This document shows positions 33,326-42,098 of a stretch of DNA of 64,000 bases, in pieces (position 1 is the stretch's first letter; each line of letters opens with the position of its first letter). The notes beneath the pieces were generated by a model. The model worked only from the letters and a program-made list of their open reading frames with translations, searched no databases and was not told where the DNA came from. The position numbers were made by a program, and so were the translations under genes. This DNA comes from Brevibacterium jeotgali (GTDB taxonomy: Bacteria; Actinomycetota; Actinomycetes; Actinomycetales; Brevibacteriaceae), in the NCBI RefSeq assembly GCF_900169175.1, contig NZ_FXZM01000003.1, positions 186,001 to 250,000 of the forward strand, written 5' to 3'.

Positions 33326-34345
33326 TCAGCCGAGCAGCTTGAGACGGTGGGCGTTCATGCCGTGCACGCTGACGCGCGAGAGTGCCCGGGCGACCCACAG
33401 CGATCGGGCCGCGTCGCCCCATGCCTTCGGCGTGCCGCCCAGAGCTGAACGCAGGTACCAGAACATGTTCTCCACCTCGCGTGCGACGGCCGCACCCACC
33501 CCCAGAGCGGGGTCGACGGCGGCGCACCTGCACAGTTCCGACGCGAACTCGCGCAGCCAGGCGGCCTGCCCTTCGGGGTCGACCGCGGGGATCTCCGTCA
33601 TCCGGTTCCAGAGGAGCGGCGCGATCATGTATTCGGCGGGTCCGTTGAGGGGCTGGGGATCGATGGCCTTCCACGTCGCGATGCCGGAGGCGTCGGGGTG
33701 TCCGGCGAGGATGTTGTAGTAGTGGAGGTCCGCGTGGAGCAGCCACGAGTCCTCTGAGCGGGCGAGGCGTTCGATCCACATCCGTGCGGCGTTCACGACC
33801 GACCAGTCCGCCGGGGTGAAGTCGGGGAACTCGCGGAGCAGGGCGGAGTCGGTCTCGAATCGGTCGAGCCACCCGGAGGCGATGTCCTGGACGCGGACCA
33901 GACCGGGCACCCCCGGGACGCGCAGCGCCTGGGCGAGCTGCCCCCACGTCGCCGGCACCTGGTCGAGGGGGAGGGCTGAGAGGTTCGTCTCCGTCCGCAG
34001 CCGCTCCTGGAGCGTCGCCCTGAAGCTCGCGTCATCCGCCAGCACCTGCACAGCACCGCGGCCGTTCCAGGCGCGCAGCGCGTCGAGGATCTGCGCATGG
34101 ACGCGGGGATTGTCCACATTCGGCGCCGCGAAGCGGATGATCGCAGGGCGACGCTCCTGGGTGAGGACGGGGAGGACGAGCGATTCGCACCCGGCCCACG
34201 GGCTCGTGGGCTGTGGATCGAGGGTGAGACTCCAGCGATCGATGAGTTCGACGGCCATGAAGTCGAGCGCTCGGGTCCACGCATGGGTGTGGTGCTCGCC
34301 GTTGATCTCCCGCGCCGTCTCGTACAGCACGTTCGGCACTCTCAT
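33326..34345 (-). CDS. Aminoglycoside/hydroxyurea phosphotransferase-like kinase
   Basis: A 339-residue protein with the APH kinase fold, of the APH(6)/hydroxyurea-kinase type. The catalytic loop is LLHADLHYYNILAG (D206, N211) and the metal aspartate is in KAIDPQPLNG (D229). N-terminal lobe strands are recognisable (VLPVLTQERRPAIIRFAAPN). Members phosphorylate streptomycin, hydroxyurea or unknown metabolites; resistance cannot be concluded from sequence. ATG 34345 has GGAGGAGG upstream and overlaps the preceding lipoprotein stop, so the two genes form an operon. Confidence 0.8.
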   Translation of the reverse strand: MRVPNVLYETAREINGEHHTHAWTRALDFMAVELIDRWSLTLDPQPTSPWAGCESLVLPVLTQERRPAIIRFAAPNVDNPRVHAQILDALRAWNGRGAVQVLADDASFRATLQERLRTETNLSALPLDQVPATWGQLAQALRVPGVPGLVRVQDIASGWLDRFETDSALLREFPDFTPADWSVVNAARMWIERLARSEDSWLLHADLHYYNILAGHPDASGIATWKAIDPQPLNGPAEYMIAPLLWNRMTEIPAVDPEGQAAWLREFASELCRCAAVDPALGVGAAVAREVENMFWYLRSALGGTPKAWGDAARSLWVARALSRVSVHGMNAHRLKLLG

Positions 34346-35334
34346 CCGTCCTCCTCCGGACTCCGCTGGGCGACCTCGAAGCGGAGGTCCTGGAAGCCGT
34401 CGGCGCGACGGCGAGCGCGGGCGCTGTCGTCCAGCCACGACAGGAAGACTGCGGGAGGAACGGCGCTGCGGGCACTCCAGAGCCGCTCGACCAGGGCATC
34501 TTCCGCGCCGCGGATCGCCGCGAGGGCGGTCGGGCCGTCGTCGGGCCGTTCCCCGAGCTTCCACGCGGGAGCGCTGGAGGGAACCGTCACGTCGTCAGCG
34601 AGCGTCGGAGCGATCGCCATGATCCCCCTGAGTCCGGCGATCCTGGCGTGAGACTCCCGCCGAGCAGGAGAGTCTGCGGCCAGGTGCACCGACGCCCGCT
34701 CATACACGTACTCAGCGATGTGCGACGCGGTGATGAGGGCGGCGAGCGGGTGTGCTTCGTCGCGCTCGGCAGGGGACGGGTGCGCGCCGGGGTCGACTGG
34801 TGCACCGGATCCGGCCTGGTCGGTGAGGCCCACGTCGAGCGCGGTCCGCACCGCATCGGCGAGCTCACCGCGGATCGATCCCGCGGCTTCGGGGTCCAGG
34901 TCACTGAGGTGCAGCAGAGCACCGGCAGCCACGTCTGCGAGGACGACGGCGGTGAGGCCGGTGCGGCGGCCCAGGGCGGGGGCGGCGGCGACGAACCGTC
35001 GAGCTGCGTCTGCGAGCCCTTCGGCCGCAGCGAACGGTGCGGGATCCGGGTTGGGCGGCGCGACCGGCTCGGCGAGGCCTTCCGGCGGGTTCCACGGGGG
35101 ACCGACCGCCGCGGCGAATGCAGAGATCGCGTCCGCGGTCCCCTCGTCTGCCGTCGTGGCCGCGAGCGTGCGCGCCACCGCGTCACGGAGCGTGTCCACC
35201 GGGGAGAGGTCGGGCATCTGCGGGTCCCGGTCGAGGCGGATCCCGCAGCCGGCGGCTCCGGCGGTGACGAGGCCGAAGGCCGCGGCGAGCACCGTCCGGC
35301 GAACGGGTCCTCGTACACTCCCTTGCCTGCGCAT
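34342..35334 (-). CDS. DUF4439 lipoprotein
   Basis: A 330-residue exported protein with basic N-terminus, hydrophobic core (TVLAAAFGLVTAGAAGC) and a lipobox-like cysteine near residue 30, so probably membrane-anchored by lipid. The C-terminal half (from about residue 190: LITASHIAEYVYERASVHLA, ALAAIRGAEDALVERLWSA) is alpha-helical, as expected for the ferritin-like DUF4439 domain usually encoded between proS and rimP in actinobacteria. Function unknown. ATG 35334 sits seven bases after a reverse-strand TACGAT box, with no ribosome binding site, so it may be leaderless. ATGA overlap with the kinase gene. Confidence 0.78.
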   Translation of the reverse strand: MRRQGSVRGPVRRTVLAAAFGLVTAGAAGCGIRLDRDPQMPDLSPVDTLRDAVARTLAATTADEGTADAISAFAAAVGPPWNPPEGLAEPVAPPNPDPAPFAAAEGLADAARRFVAAAPALGRRTGLTAVVLADVAAGALLHLSDLDPEAAGSIRGELADAVRTALDVGLTDQAGSGAPVDPGAHPSPAERDEAHPLAALITASHIAEYVYERASVHLAADSPARRESHARIAGLRGIMAIAPTLADDVTVPSSAPAWKLGERPDDGPTALAAIRGAEDALVERLWSARSAVPPAVFLSWLDDSARARRRADGFQDLRFEVAQRSPEEDG

Positions 35335-35341
35335 GGGGACA

Positions 35342-35347
35342 ATCGTA
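35342..35347 (-). promoter_or_regulatory. Candidate -10 box, leaderless DUF4439 gene
   Basis: TACGAT on the reverse strand, seven bases before ATG 35334. It lies back to back with the rimP candidate box at 35360-35365. Confidence 0.4.
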
Positions 35348-35359
35348 GCCGCAGGTCGT

Positions 35360-35365
35360 TAGGCT
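35360..35365 (+). promoter_or_regulatory. Candidate -10 box for rimP
   Basis: TAGGCT 48 bases before the rimP ATG, in the short divergent region with the DUF4439 gene. No clear -35. Confidence 0.35.
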
Positions 35366-35413
35366 TCCGTGGAGGCGTCCGACGGGCCGCCCGACCGCAC
35401 GCGAAAGGGATAC

Positions 35414-35896
35414 ATGGCACTTCACACAGACAGGATCCGCGACGAACTCGCAGGTCCACTCGCCGAGGCCGGGCTGACCGTCGAGGAGATCCGCGCCCAT
35501 GCCGCCGGTCGGCATCGGACGCTCACCGTCGTCATCGACCTCGATGCGGATCACTCGGATCCCGTGCCCTTCGACACGGTCACGGAGGCGAGCCGCATGG
35601 TCTCCGAGGTCCTCGATGGGATCGAGGTGTGGGGCGAGCATCCGTACACACTCGAGGTCACCACCCCGGGAGCAGAGCGCCCCCTGACGGAGCCGCGTCA
35701 CTTCCGCCGTGCCCGTGGACGGCGCGTCCGTGCGGAACTCGGGGCCGACGAGGGTGCGCCGAGCGACGGTGGGACCGTCGAGGGCGTCCTCACGGATGTG
35801 GACGATGAGGGGATCGTGCTGGAAGGAGTGCGGGACGGCGACCGGATCCTCTTCTCCGAGGTCGCCACGGCGCAGGTCGTCGTCTCCCTGCGCTGA
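35414..35896 (+). CDS. rimP: Ribosome maturation factor RimP
   Basis: Assists 30S subunit assembly. The 160-residue protein has the RimP N-domain (LAEAGLTVEEIRAHAAGRHR, TLTVVIDLDADHSDPVPFDT, ASRMVSEVLDG) and the conserved YTLEVTTPGAERPLTEPRHF. The C-terminal SH3-like part is GVLTDVDDEGIVLEG. ATG 35414 has GAAAGGGA upstream; an in-frame GTG at 35369 adds non-conserved residues. First gene of the rimP-nusA-ylxR-infB-rbfA cluster. Confidence 0.93.
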   Translation: MALHTDRIRDELAGPLAEAGLTVEEIRAHAAGRHRTLTVVIDLDADHSDPVPFDTVTEASRMVSEVLDGIEVWGEHPYTLEVTTPGAERPLTEPRHFRRARGRRVRAELGADEGAPSDGGTVEGVLTDVDDEGIVLEGVRDGDRILFSEVATAQVVVSLR

Positions 35897-35914
35897 CCGG
35901 GGCGAACGTTCGCC

Positions 35915-35920
35915 TATAGT
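35915..35920 (+). promoter_or_regulatory. Candidate -10 box for nusA
   Basis: TATAGT, close to consensus, preceded by a 12-base palindrome GCGAACGTTCGC (35902-35913). It predicts a leader of about 90 bases for nusA. The palindrome could be an operator overlapping the spacer. Confidence 0.4.
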
Positions 35921-36019
35921 AGTGAGCCCGGGACGGCCCCCATCAGTGCGGGCCGGCATCCCGGGACACGCCGCGCCGCGCAGCACCACTGAGCGCACCA
36001 CCGAGAAGGACGGGAAGAG

Positions 36020-36979
36020 ATGGACATCGACCTCAGCGCCCTGAGGATGATCGAAACGGACAAGGAGATCCCGTTCGATACCCTCGTCGAGCTCATCGAA
36101 CAGGCGCTGCTGCTGGCATATCAGCGCACGCCGGGAGCTTGGCAGGACGCCCGTGCCCAGATCGATCCGAAGACCGGCTCAGCGACCATCTGGGCGGTGG
36201 AGTTCGACAACGACGACATCCCGGTCGGCGAGTTCGACGACACTCCTGAGGACTTCGGTCGCATCGCGGCGATGACCGCGCGCAACGTCATCCACCAGCG
36301 TCTGCGCGATGTCGCGGATGATTCGGTGCTCGGATCCTTCAAGGATCGCGAGGGGCAGCTCGTCTCCGGTCGCATCCAGCAGGGACGCGACCCTCAGATG
36401 GTGCAGGTGGATCTGGGCGACGTCGAGGGCGTCCTGCCGCCCCATGAGCAGGTGCCGGGAGAGGCCTACGAGCACGGGGAGCGCATCCGTGTGCTCATCA
36501 CCGACGTGCGGAAGGGGACACGGGGCCCGGCGATCACCGTATCGCGCACCCACCCCGACCTCGTCCGTCGGCTCTTCGCCCACGAGGCGCCGGAGATCGC
36601 GGACGGGACTGTGGAGATCACAGCGCTCGCACGGGAGGCCGGGCACCGCACGAAGATGGCAGTCCACGCCACCGCGGCCGGCGTCAACGCCAAGGGCGCG
36701 TGCATCGGCGAACTCGGATCGCGCGTCCGCTCGGTCATGGCCGAGCTCGGCCAGGAGAAGATCGACATCGTCGACTGGTCTCAGGATCCCGGGGCATTCA
36801 TCGCCCAGGCGCTCTCGCCGGCGAAGGTGAAGAGCGTCGAGGTGCTCGACGCCGCGATGCGGTCCGCTCGGGCGACGGTCCCTGCGGACCAGCTGTCACT
36901 CGCGATCGGCAAGGAGGGCCAGAACGCTCGACTGGCCGCTCGCCTGACCAACTGGAAGATCGACATCGTCGCGGACTGA
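36020..36979 (+). CDS. nusA: Transcription termination/antitermination protein NusA
   Basis: RNA polymerase elongation factor modulating pausing, termination and rRNA antitermination. The 319-residue protein has an N-terminal domain (MDIDLSALRMIETDKEIPFD), an S1 domain (LVSGRIQQGRDPQMVQVDLG) and two KH domains (KGACIGELGSRVRSVMAELG; SLAIGKEGQNARLAARLTNW). Like other actinobacterial NusA it lacks the C-terminal acidic repeats of E. coli. ylxR and infB follow. Confidence 0.96.
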   Translation: MDIDLSALRMIETDKEIPFDTLVELIEQALLLAYQRTPGAWQDARAQIDPKTGSATIWAVEFDNDDIPVGEFDDTPEDFGRIAAMTARNVIHQRLRDVADDSVLGSFKDREGQLVSGRIQQGRDPQMVQVDLGDVEGVLPPHEQVPGEAYEHGERIRVLITDVRKGTRGPAITVSRTHPDLVRRLFAHEAPEIADGTVEITALAREAGHRTKMAVHATAAGVNAKGACIGELGSRVRSVMAELGQEKIDIVDWSQDPGAFIAQALSPAKVKSVEVLDAAMRSARATVPADQLSLAIGKEGQNARLAARLTNWKIDIVAD

Positions 36980-37059
36980 CGCACAGCGCCATCCGGCGCA
37001 GCCGCCCGTGGACACGACACACGTGCGAGAGCGGCGCGGAGGCCTCAGCGCGGGTGCTG

Positions 37060-37065
37060 TAGACT
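37060..37065 (+). promoter_or_regulatory. Candidate -10 box, leaderless ylxR
   Basis: TAGACT ends six bases before the GTG at 37072, placing transcription start at the start codon. No ribosome binding site is seen for that GTG. Confidence 0.4.
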
Positions 37066-37071
37066 GGTCCG

Positions 37072-37383
37072 GTGTCGATGGCAGTGCAGTCCCACCGGGT
37101 ACCGACCCGGATGTGTATCGCCTGCCGCCGTCGTGCCCCCCAGACGCACCTTCTGCGGATGGTCGTGCGCAGGACGGACGAACCCCGAATCGTCGTCGAC
37201 CCAGATCGTATGCTCCCCGGACGGGGCGCATGGATCCACGATTCGGCCGCGTGCTGGAAGCGAGCACGCGCGAAGAGAGCCTTTACCGCGGCGCTCAGGT
37301 CACCCGGTGCATCCGGTCCGGACCTGCCGTGTGACGAGGGATGGGACCACAGGAAGCAGGTATCTCGAATGGATTCCGTGTAG
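37072..37383 (+). CDS. ylxR: YlxR (DUF448) RNA-binding protein
   Basis: A 103-residue basic protein with the YlxR signature RMCIACRRRAPQTHLLRMVV, then the GRGAWIHDSAACWKRARAKR segment. Small nucleic-acid-binding protein coded between nusA and infB; in Bacillus it acts as a nucleoid-associated regulator and RNase P modulator. GTG 37072 could be leaderless; ATG 37078 is the alternative. The C-terminal 25 residues are variable. Confidence 0.9.
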   Translation: MSMAVQSHRVPTRMCIACRRRAPQTHLLRMVVRRTDEPRIVVDPDRMLPGRGAWIHDSAACWKRARAKRAFTAALRSPGASGPDLPCDEGWDHRKQVSRMDSV

Positions 37384-37412
37384 ATGAGTGTCGCCCGATG
37401 ATGACTCGAAAC

Positions 37413-37418
37413 TATGGT
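37413..37418 (+). promoter_or_regulatory. Candidate -10 box for infB
   Basis: TATGGT in the 109-base gap before infB. A small hairpin (GGTCCT 37456-37461 with AGGACC 37473-37478) lies between it and the AGGAGA ribosome binding site. Confidence 0.3.
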
Positions 37419-37492
37419 CGTGAGCAGTGAGATGAGGACTGCACGGCCCTGATGAGGTCCTTCCTGCCCGGGAGGACCCGGACAGGAGAAAA

Positions 37493-40369
37493 GTGGCAAA
37501 GCCCCGTGTCCACGAGCTGGCAAAGCAGCTCGGCACAACAAGCAAGGAAGTGCTCAGTACACTTCAGGAGATGGGCGAATACGTCCGCTCCGCATCCTCC
37601 ACCGTCGAAGCCCCGATCGTCCGCCGCCTGACGGAGGCGTACGAAGCGCGGGGCAAGACCACCGATTCCGCGAAGCCGGAGGCCAAGGCCGCAGCCCCCA
37701 AGCCGGGTGCAGCTCCGAAGCCCGGTGCCGCGAAGCCCGGCCCCCAGCCCCCGGCTCCGAAGCCCGGCGCTGCTCCGAAGCCCGGCGCCGCCAAGCCTGC
37801 ACCGGCCGCCAAATCTGCGCCGGCAGCCAAGCCCGCGCCTGCTGAGAAGCCCGCACCGGCCGACGAGCCCGCGGCTCCTGCAGAGACGTCGGCTCCGGCC
37901 GCCGATCCTGCTCCCGCCGCGAAGCCGGGTCCCGCTGTGAAGCCGGGTCCCAAGCCCGCGCCCGAGGCACCGGCGGCCAAGCCGGACGCCGCGTCGCCGA
38001 CGCAGGGCAGCGGCCGTCCCGGCAATAATCCGTTCGCTCCGGCGCAGGGCATGCCCAAGTCCGGCGCGAAGCCGGGGCCCAAGCCGGGACCTCGTGCTCC
38101 GCGGGGCGGTGGCGGTGGCCGTCCCGGCAACAATCCGTTCGCTTCGGCACAGGGCATGCCCAAGCCCGGTGCGAAGCCGGGTCCCAAGCCCGGCGCCGGT
38201 GCCGCGGGACCTCGTCCCGGTGCAGCGCCGAAGCCCGCGGCCGGCGGTGGGGCCCGCCCCGGTGTTCCGCGTCCCAATCCCGGGATGCTCAAGAACTCTG
38301 CGCTCGCCAAGCCGGGCACCGGAGGTCGGGGACGTCCCGGAGGTGCTCCCGGCGCCCCCGGCGGTGCTCCCGGAGCACCGGCAGGTCGCGGCCGTCCCGG
38401 CGGCGGTCCTCCCGGTCGCGGTTCCGGCCGCGGTCGTGGCAACACACAGGGCGCATTCGGTCGCGGCGGCGGTCGTCCGGCACGCGGGCGCAAGTCGAAG
38501 CGGGCGAAGCGCGCAGAGCTCGAACAGATGCAGGCTCCGTCCGTCGGCGGTGTCTCGGTCCCTCGCGGGGACGGCACCACGCCGCTGCGTCTGCGTCGCG
38601 GTGCATCGCTCGCGGACTTCGCGGACAAGATCAACACCGATCCGACGAACCTCGTCACGATCCTCTTCCACCTCGGTGAGATGGCGACGATCACCGCATC
38701 GCTCGACGAGGCGACGTTCGGCGTGCTCGCCGACGAACTCGGCTACAAGATCGAGATGGTGTCCCCTGAGGACGAGGACCGAGAGCTGCTCGAGACCTTC
38801 GACATCGACCTGACGGACGGCGGTGACGCGGAGGACATGCGTCCGCGCCCGCCAGTGGTCACGGTCATGGGTCACGTCGACCACGGCAAGACCAAGACGC
38901 TCGACGCGGTGCGGTCTGCCAACGTGGCAGGTGGAGAAGCCGGCGGCATCACGCAGCACATCGGTGCGTACCAGGTGAACGTCGAGCATGATGGCACGGA
39001 ACGTGCGATCACGTTCCTCGACACCCCCGGTCACGAAGCGTTCACCGCGATGCGCGCCCGTGGTGCGAAGTCGACCGACGTCGCGATCCTCGTGGTGGCT
39101 GCGGACGACGGCGTCATGCCGCAGACGATTGAGGCGCTGAACCATGCGCAGGCGGCGAATGTGCCGATCGTGGTCGCAGTGAACAAGGTCGACAAGGAAG
39201 GCGCCAATCCGCAGAAGGTCATGCAGCAGCTGACCGAGTACAACCTCGTGGCGGAGGAGTACGGCGGCGAGACGATGTTCGTCCCGATCTCCGCACTCAA
39301 GCGCGAGGGCATCGACAAGCTGCTCGAATCCGTGCTCCTCACGACGGATGCCGCGCTCGTGCTGGAGGCGAACCCGAATCGTTCGGCCCGCGGCATCGCG
39401 ATCGAGGCCAAGCTGGATAAGGGCCGCGGCGCCGTCGCGACCGTGCTCGTCGACTCCGGCACTCTGCGTCAGGGCGATGCCATCGTCTGCGGCACCGCGC
39501 ACGGACGCGTCCGTGCGATGTTCGACGAGAACGGCAACCTGGTCGAGGAGGCGGGTCCCTCCCGCCCCGTGCAGGTGCTCGGCCTGTCGTCCGTGCCGCG
39601 CGCCGGCGATACGTTCCTCGCGACTGGCGATGACCGGACTGCTCGACAGATCGCGGAGAAGCGCGATGCGATCGAGCGGAACGCTCAGCAGGCACGCAGC
39701 CGGAATCGGATCAGCCTCGAATCGTTCACGCAGGCGCTCGAAGAGGGCAAGGTCGACATGCTCAACCTCATCCTCAAGGGCGATGTGTCCGGTGCGGTCG
39801 AAGCACTCGAGGACTCGCTCCTCAAGATCGACGTGGGCGACGATGTCGACATCCGGATCATCCACCGCGGTGTCGGTGCGATCACGGAGAACGACATCAA
39901 CCTCGCGACGGTCGACAACGCGATCGTCGTCGGCTTCAACGTCCGCCCGGAGGCGAAGGCGCGCGACCTGGCAGAGGCCGAGGGCGTCGACGTCCGGTAC
40001 TACTCGGTGATCTACGACGCGATCGACGACATCGAGGGCTCGCTCAAGGGCATGCTCAAGCCGGAGTTCGAGGAGGCCCACACGGGCTCCGCGGAGATCC
40101 GCGAGGTCTTCCGCTCGTCCAAGTGGGGCAATATCGCCGGTTCCATCGTCAGGGACGGGACCATCAAGCGGAACGCCAAGGCGCGTCTCACGCGCGATGG
40201 CGTGGTCGTGGGCGACAACCTCACGATCGAATCGCTGCGACGGTTCAAGGACGATGCCACCGAGGTCCGCGAGGGCTTCGAATGCGGTATCGGCCTGGGC
40301 AGCTTCAACAACGTCCGCGAGGGCGACCTCATCGAGACATTCGAGATGCGCGAGAAGCCGCGCGACTGA
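37493..40369 (+). CDS. infB: Translation initiation factor IF-2
   Basis: GTPase that brings initiator tRNA to the 30S subunit. The 958-residue protein starts with an IF2N domain ([20 protein letters not shown]), then a very long disordered linker (about 55-345) of Lys-Pro-Gly-Ala repeats, then basic [13 protein letters not shown] and a second IF2N domain ([20 protein letters not shown]). The G domain has G1 GHVDHGKT (460-467), G3 DTPGHEAF and G4 NKVD. Domains II and III and the fMet-tRNA-binding C-terminus ([18 protein letters not shown]) follow. GTG 37493 has AGGAGA four bases upstream. The linker carries a visible internal duplication. Confidence 0.97.
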   Translation: MAKPRVHELAKQLGTTSKEVLSTLQEMGEYVRSASSTVEAPIVRRLTEAYEARGKTTDSAKPEAKAAAPKPGAAPKPGAAKPGPQPPAPKPGAAPKPGAAKPAPAAKSAPAAKPAPAEKPAPADEPAAPAETSAPAADPAPAAKPGPAVKPGPKPAPEAPAAKPDAASPTQGSGRPGNNPFAPAQGMPKSGAKPGPKPGPRAPRGGGGGRPGNNPFASAQGMPKPGAKPGPKPGAGAAGPRPGAAPKPAAGGGARPGVPRPNPGMLKNSALAKPGTGGRGRPGGAPGAPGGAPGAPAGRGRPGGGPPGRGSGRGRGNTQGAFGRGGGRPARGRKSKRAKRAELEQMQAPSVGGVSVPRGDGTTPLRLRRGASLADFADKINTDPTNLVTILFHLGEMATITASLDEATFGVLADELGYKIEMVSPEDEDRELLETFDIDLTDGGDAEDMRPRPPVVTVMGHVDHGKTKTLDAVRSANVAGGEAGGITQHIGAYQVNVEHDGTERAITFLDTPGHEAFTAMRARGAKSTDVAILVVAADDGVMPQTIEALNHAQAANVPIVVAVNKVDKEGANPQKVMQQLTEYNLVAEEYGGETMFVPISALKREGIDKLLESVLLTTDAALVLEANPNRSARGIAIEAKLDKGRGAVATVLVDSGTLRQGDAIVCGTAHGRVRAMFDENGNLVEEAGPSRPVQVLGLSSVPRAGDTFLATGDDRTARQIAEKRDAIERNAQQARSRNRISLESFTQALEEGKVDMLNLILKGDVSGAVEALEDSLLKIDVGDDVDIRIIHRGVGAITENDINLATVDNAIVVGFNVRPEAKARDLAEAEGVDVRYYSVIYDAIDDIEGSLKGMLKPEFEEAHTGSAEIREVFRSSKWGNIAGSIVRDGTIKRNAKARLTRDGVVVGDNLTIESLRRFKDDATEVREGFECGIGLGSFNNVREGDLIETFEMREKPRD
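37680..38480 (+). repeat. Low-complexity repeat region in infB
   Basis: Codes Pro/Ala/Gly/Lys repeats ([15 protein letters not shown], then [20 protein letters not shown] and Gly/Arg-rich segments). A block beginning GGCCGTCCCGGCAA at 38012 recurs at 38117, 105 bp later, duplicating about 26 residues including NNPFA-AQGMPK. The region is prone to copy-number change and assembly error. Confidence 0.75.
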
Positions 40370-40386
40370 CTCGCATGACCGTCCGG

Positions 40387-40427
40387 GGGCGGCTGCGGTG
40401 GCGCAGACCGCGTCATCGCAGCCGCCC
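40387..40427 (+). terminator. Hairpin between infB and rbfA
   Basis: GGGCGGCTGCG (40387-40397) pairs perfectly with CGCAGCCGCCC (40417-40427) around a 19-base loop, 18 bp after the infB stop. It may reduce read-through into rbfA. Confidence 0.45.
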
Positions 40428-40469
40428 GCGGGCGTCCTCGCACACATCCATCCATGACAGGGAGCCCCC

Positions 40470-40952
40470 ATGGCAGATTCGACACGAGCACGGAAGGTCG
40501 CCGACCGGATCAAGGTGATCGTTGCCAGTACGCTCGAGAAGCGGGTCAAGGACCCGCGGCTCGGCTTCGTGACGGTGACCGACGTCCGACTGACGGGTGA
40601 TCTCCAGAACGCCACCGTCTTCTACACGGTGTTCGGGACGGACACGGACCTCGAGGCGACCCGCGCCGCACTCGAATCGGCCCGCGGGCTCATCCGCTCT
40701 GAGGTCGGCAAGGGCCTGACGATCCGTCTGACTCCGACGATCGAGTTTGTGGCTGACGCGGTCCCCGCCGCTGCGGCAGAGCTCGATGAGCTCCTGGCAC
40801 GGGCGAAGGCCCGTGACGCGGAGATCGCGGAACTGGCGCGTGATGCTGACCCCGTGGGGGACCCCGACCCGTATCGTCGCGGTCCGGACGAGGAGGCATC
40901 GGACGCGGAGTCCGGTGCCGACTCCGGTGCGCAGGATCGGTCTCATGACTGA
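40470..40952 (+). CDS. rbfA: Ribosome-binding factor A
   Basis: 30S maturation factor acting on 16S rRNA helix 1. The 160-residue protein has the KH-like fold segments RARKVADRIKVIVASTLEKR, VKDPRLGFVTVTDVRLTGDL and LIRSEVGKGLTIRLTPTIEF. The C-terminal tail is long and acidic (GPDEEASDAESGADSG), as in other actinobacteria. ATG 40470. A strong terminator follows, so truB is not in the same transcript by default. Confidence 0.95.
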   Translation: MADSTRARKVADRIKVIVASTLEKRVKDPRLGFVTVTDVRLTGDLQNATVFYTVFGTDTDLEATRAALESARGLIRSEVGKGLTIRLTPTIEFVADAVPAAAAELDELLARAKARDAEIAELARDADPVGDPDPYRRGPDEEASDAESGADSGAQDRSHD

Positions 40953-41007
40953 CTCGAACTGATGGTTCGACCGTGACTGTCACGGTCACGTTACAGAAGA
41001 TCACACC

Positions 41008-41040
41008 CGTGGAGGGCGGCCGCAGAGGCCGCCCTCCACG
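41008..41040 (+). terminator. Terminator after rbfA
   Basis: Perfect 14-bp stem (41008-41021 with 41027-41040) and GCAGA loop, 55 bp after rbfA. It ends the nusA-infB-rbfA transcription unit before the next gene's promoter. Confidence 0.75.
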
Positions 41041-41068
41041 CGTGTGACCAGGCGTATCACGGGAAGAC

Positions 41069-41096
41069 TTGTGCTCGCCCGTGAGATGAGTACACT
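41069..41096 (+). promoter_or_regulatory. Promoter of the cell-surface protein gene
   Basis: TTGTGC (41069-41074), 16-bp spacer, TACACT (41091-41096): one of the clearest promoters in the window. It predicts a leader of about 40 bases before the TTG start at 41143, with AAGGA as ribosome binding site. Confidence 0.55.
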
Positions 41097-41142
41097 TGCT
41101 CGAGGTAACGGAACGATCACGAATCTGTGAAGGAACATCCGA

Positions 41143-42087
41143 TTGGGTAAGCACTCGACACCTCAGCAGTCCTGGGTCACGACCGCACGCGATTTCGCGG
41201 GCGCGGTGGCAACGCTGCACCGCAAGCCCCAGGGCAGGCACGGCGGCCCCGCACAGGACCGGGAGATGACCGCAACGGGTGTCCTCCACACGGTTCGCCA
41301 GCGTCCCATGGTCGCCGCGATCGCCCTTCCCGCCGCCGCGACCGTCGGCATCGTCGCCTCGACCTTCGCCATGGGTCAGGCGGAGTCCGGCGGGACCGTC
41401 ACTGCTGAGGACACCGCGCAGGTGAGCGACGTCGACACGCAGTCGGCCGACGCGGAGGCCTCGGCTCCCTCTGAGGAGGAGCAGCAGGAGGAGCTCGATC
41501 GCGAGCGCGAGGACTACGCCGAGTCCCTCAAGGACGACGACCGGTACGGCGGTGGCGGCGATTCGAGCATGACCGCCGTCCCGACACCCACGCCGACCCC
41601 GAGCTCGCCGTCGGCTGACCGCAGCGTGAGCTCGGCGGCCGGCAGTGCCGGTGAAGACGCAGAATCGGGTTCTGGGTCCGAATCCTCCGAGTCTGATTCC
41701 TCCGGGTCCGGAGGCTCCGGGGGCGGAGTGTCCGAGGCGCCCTGCTCCGTATCGTCGGAGATCGAATCCGGTCTCACTCCTGGCGGCACCGCGGCGTACC
41801 GCGCGGTATGCGCCGAATTCCCCGAGGTCTCTTCGTACGGCGGGCGCCGTGCCGATCCGGGCTCGGATCACAACAGCGGCAACGCCGTCGACATCATGAT
41901 CTCCGGTTCGACGGGCGACTCCATCAAGGACTACCTGATCCAGAACAAGGACAAGCTCAACGTCAAGTACGTGATCTGGGAGCAGAAGATCTACGCCTCC
42001 TACACGGGCTGGTCCGGTCGTGCGATGGAGGACCGCGGTTCGGTCACCGCCAACCACTACGACCACGTCCACGTCTCGGTGAACTGA
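41143..42087 (+). CDS. Membrane-anchored extracytoplasmic protein with ARB_07466-like C-terminal domain
   Basis: A 314-residue protein starting at TTG 41143 (MGKHSTPQQSW; AAGGA nine bases upstream). One membrane segment at about residues 55-77 (PMVAAIALPAAATVGIVAST) acts as an uncleaved anchor. Then comes a charged and Ser/Gly/Pro-rich linker (about 85-205), then a compact C-terminal domain with DPGSDHNSGNAVDIMISG, YVIWEQKIYAS and NHYDHVHVSV. The last motifs resemble the M15-like extracellular domain of Streptomyces surface proteins. HxxGxxxD and DHVH suggest metal binding, but peptidase activity is unproven. It separates rbfA from truB, which are usually adjacent. Confidence 0.8.
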   Translation: MGKHSTPQQSWVTTARDFAGAVATLHRKPQGRHGGPAQDREMTATGVLHTVRQRPMVAAIALPAAATVGIVASTFAMGQAESGGTVTAEDTAQVSDVDTQSADAEASAPSEEEQQEELDREREDYAESLKDDDRYGGGGDSSMTAVPTPTPTPSSPSADRSVSSAAGSAGEDAESGSGSESSESDSSGSGGSGGGVSEAPCSVSSEIESGLTPGGTAAYRAVCAEFPEVSSYGGRRADPGSDHNSGNAVDIMISGSTGDSIKDYLIQNKDKLNVKYVIWEQKIYASYTGWSGRAMEDRGSVTANHYDHVHVSVN

Positions 42088-42098
42088 TCCGGCCTGCC

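Noticed and set aside
33326..34345. Calling the APH-fold kinase an antibiotic resistance gene
   Set aside because: The catalytic motifs show only the kinase fold; many such proteins are chromosomal and act on unknown metabolites. No mobile context is present.
35902..35913. GCGAACGTTCGC as a LexA (SOS) box before nusA
   Set aside because: The actinobacterial LexA site needs four bases between CGAAC and GTTCG; here the arms are fused. Kept only as a possible operator or part of the promoter.
37412..40615. Open frame of more than 1000 codons on the reverse strand across infB
   Set aside because: Its protein is Arg/Asp/Val-rich without any family motif and mirrors the codon pattern of infB, which is unmistakable. 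Long antisense frames are expected at this G+C content.
41041..41142. Riboswitch (for example c-di-AMP type) upstream of the surface-protein gene
   Set aside because: The predicted leader is only about 40 bases, too short, and the conserved core sequences are not seen.
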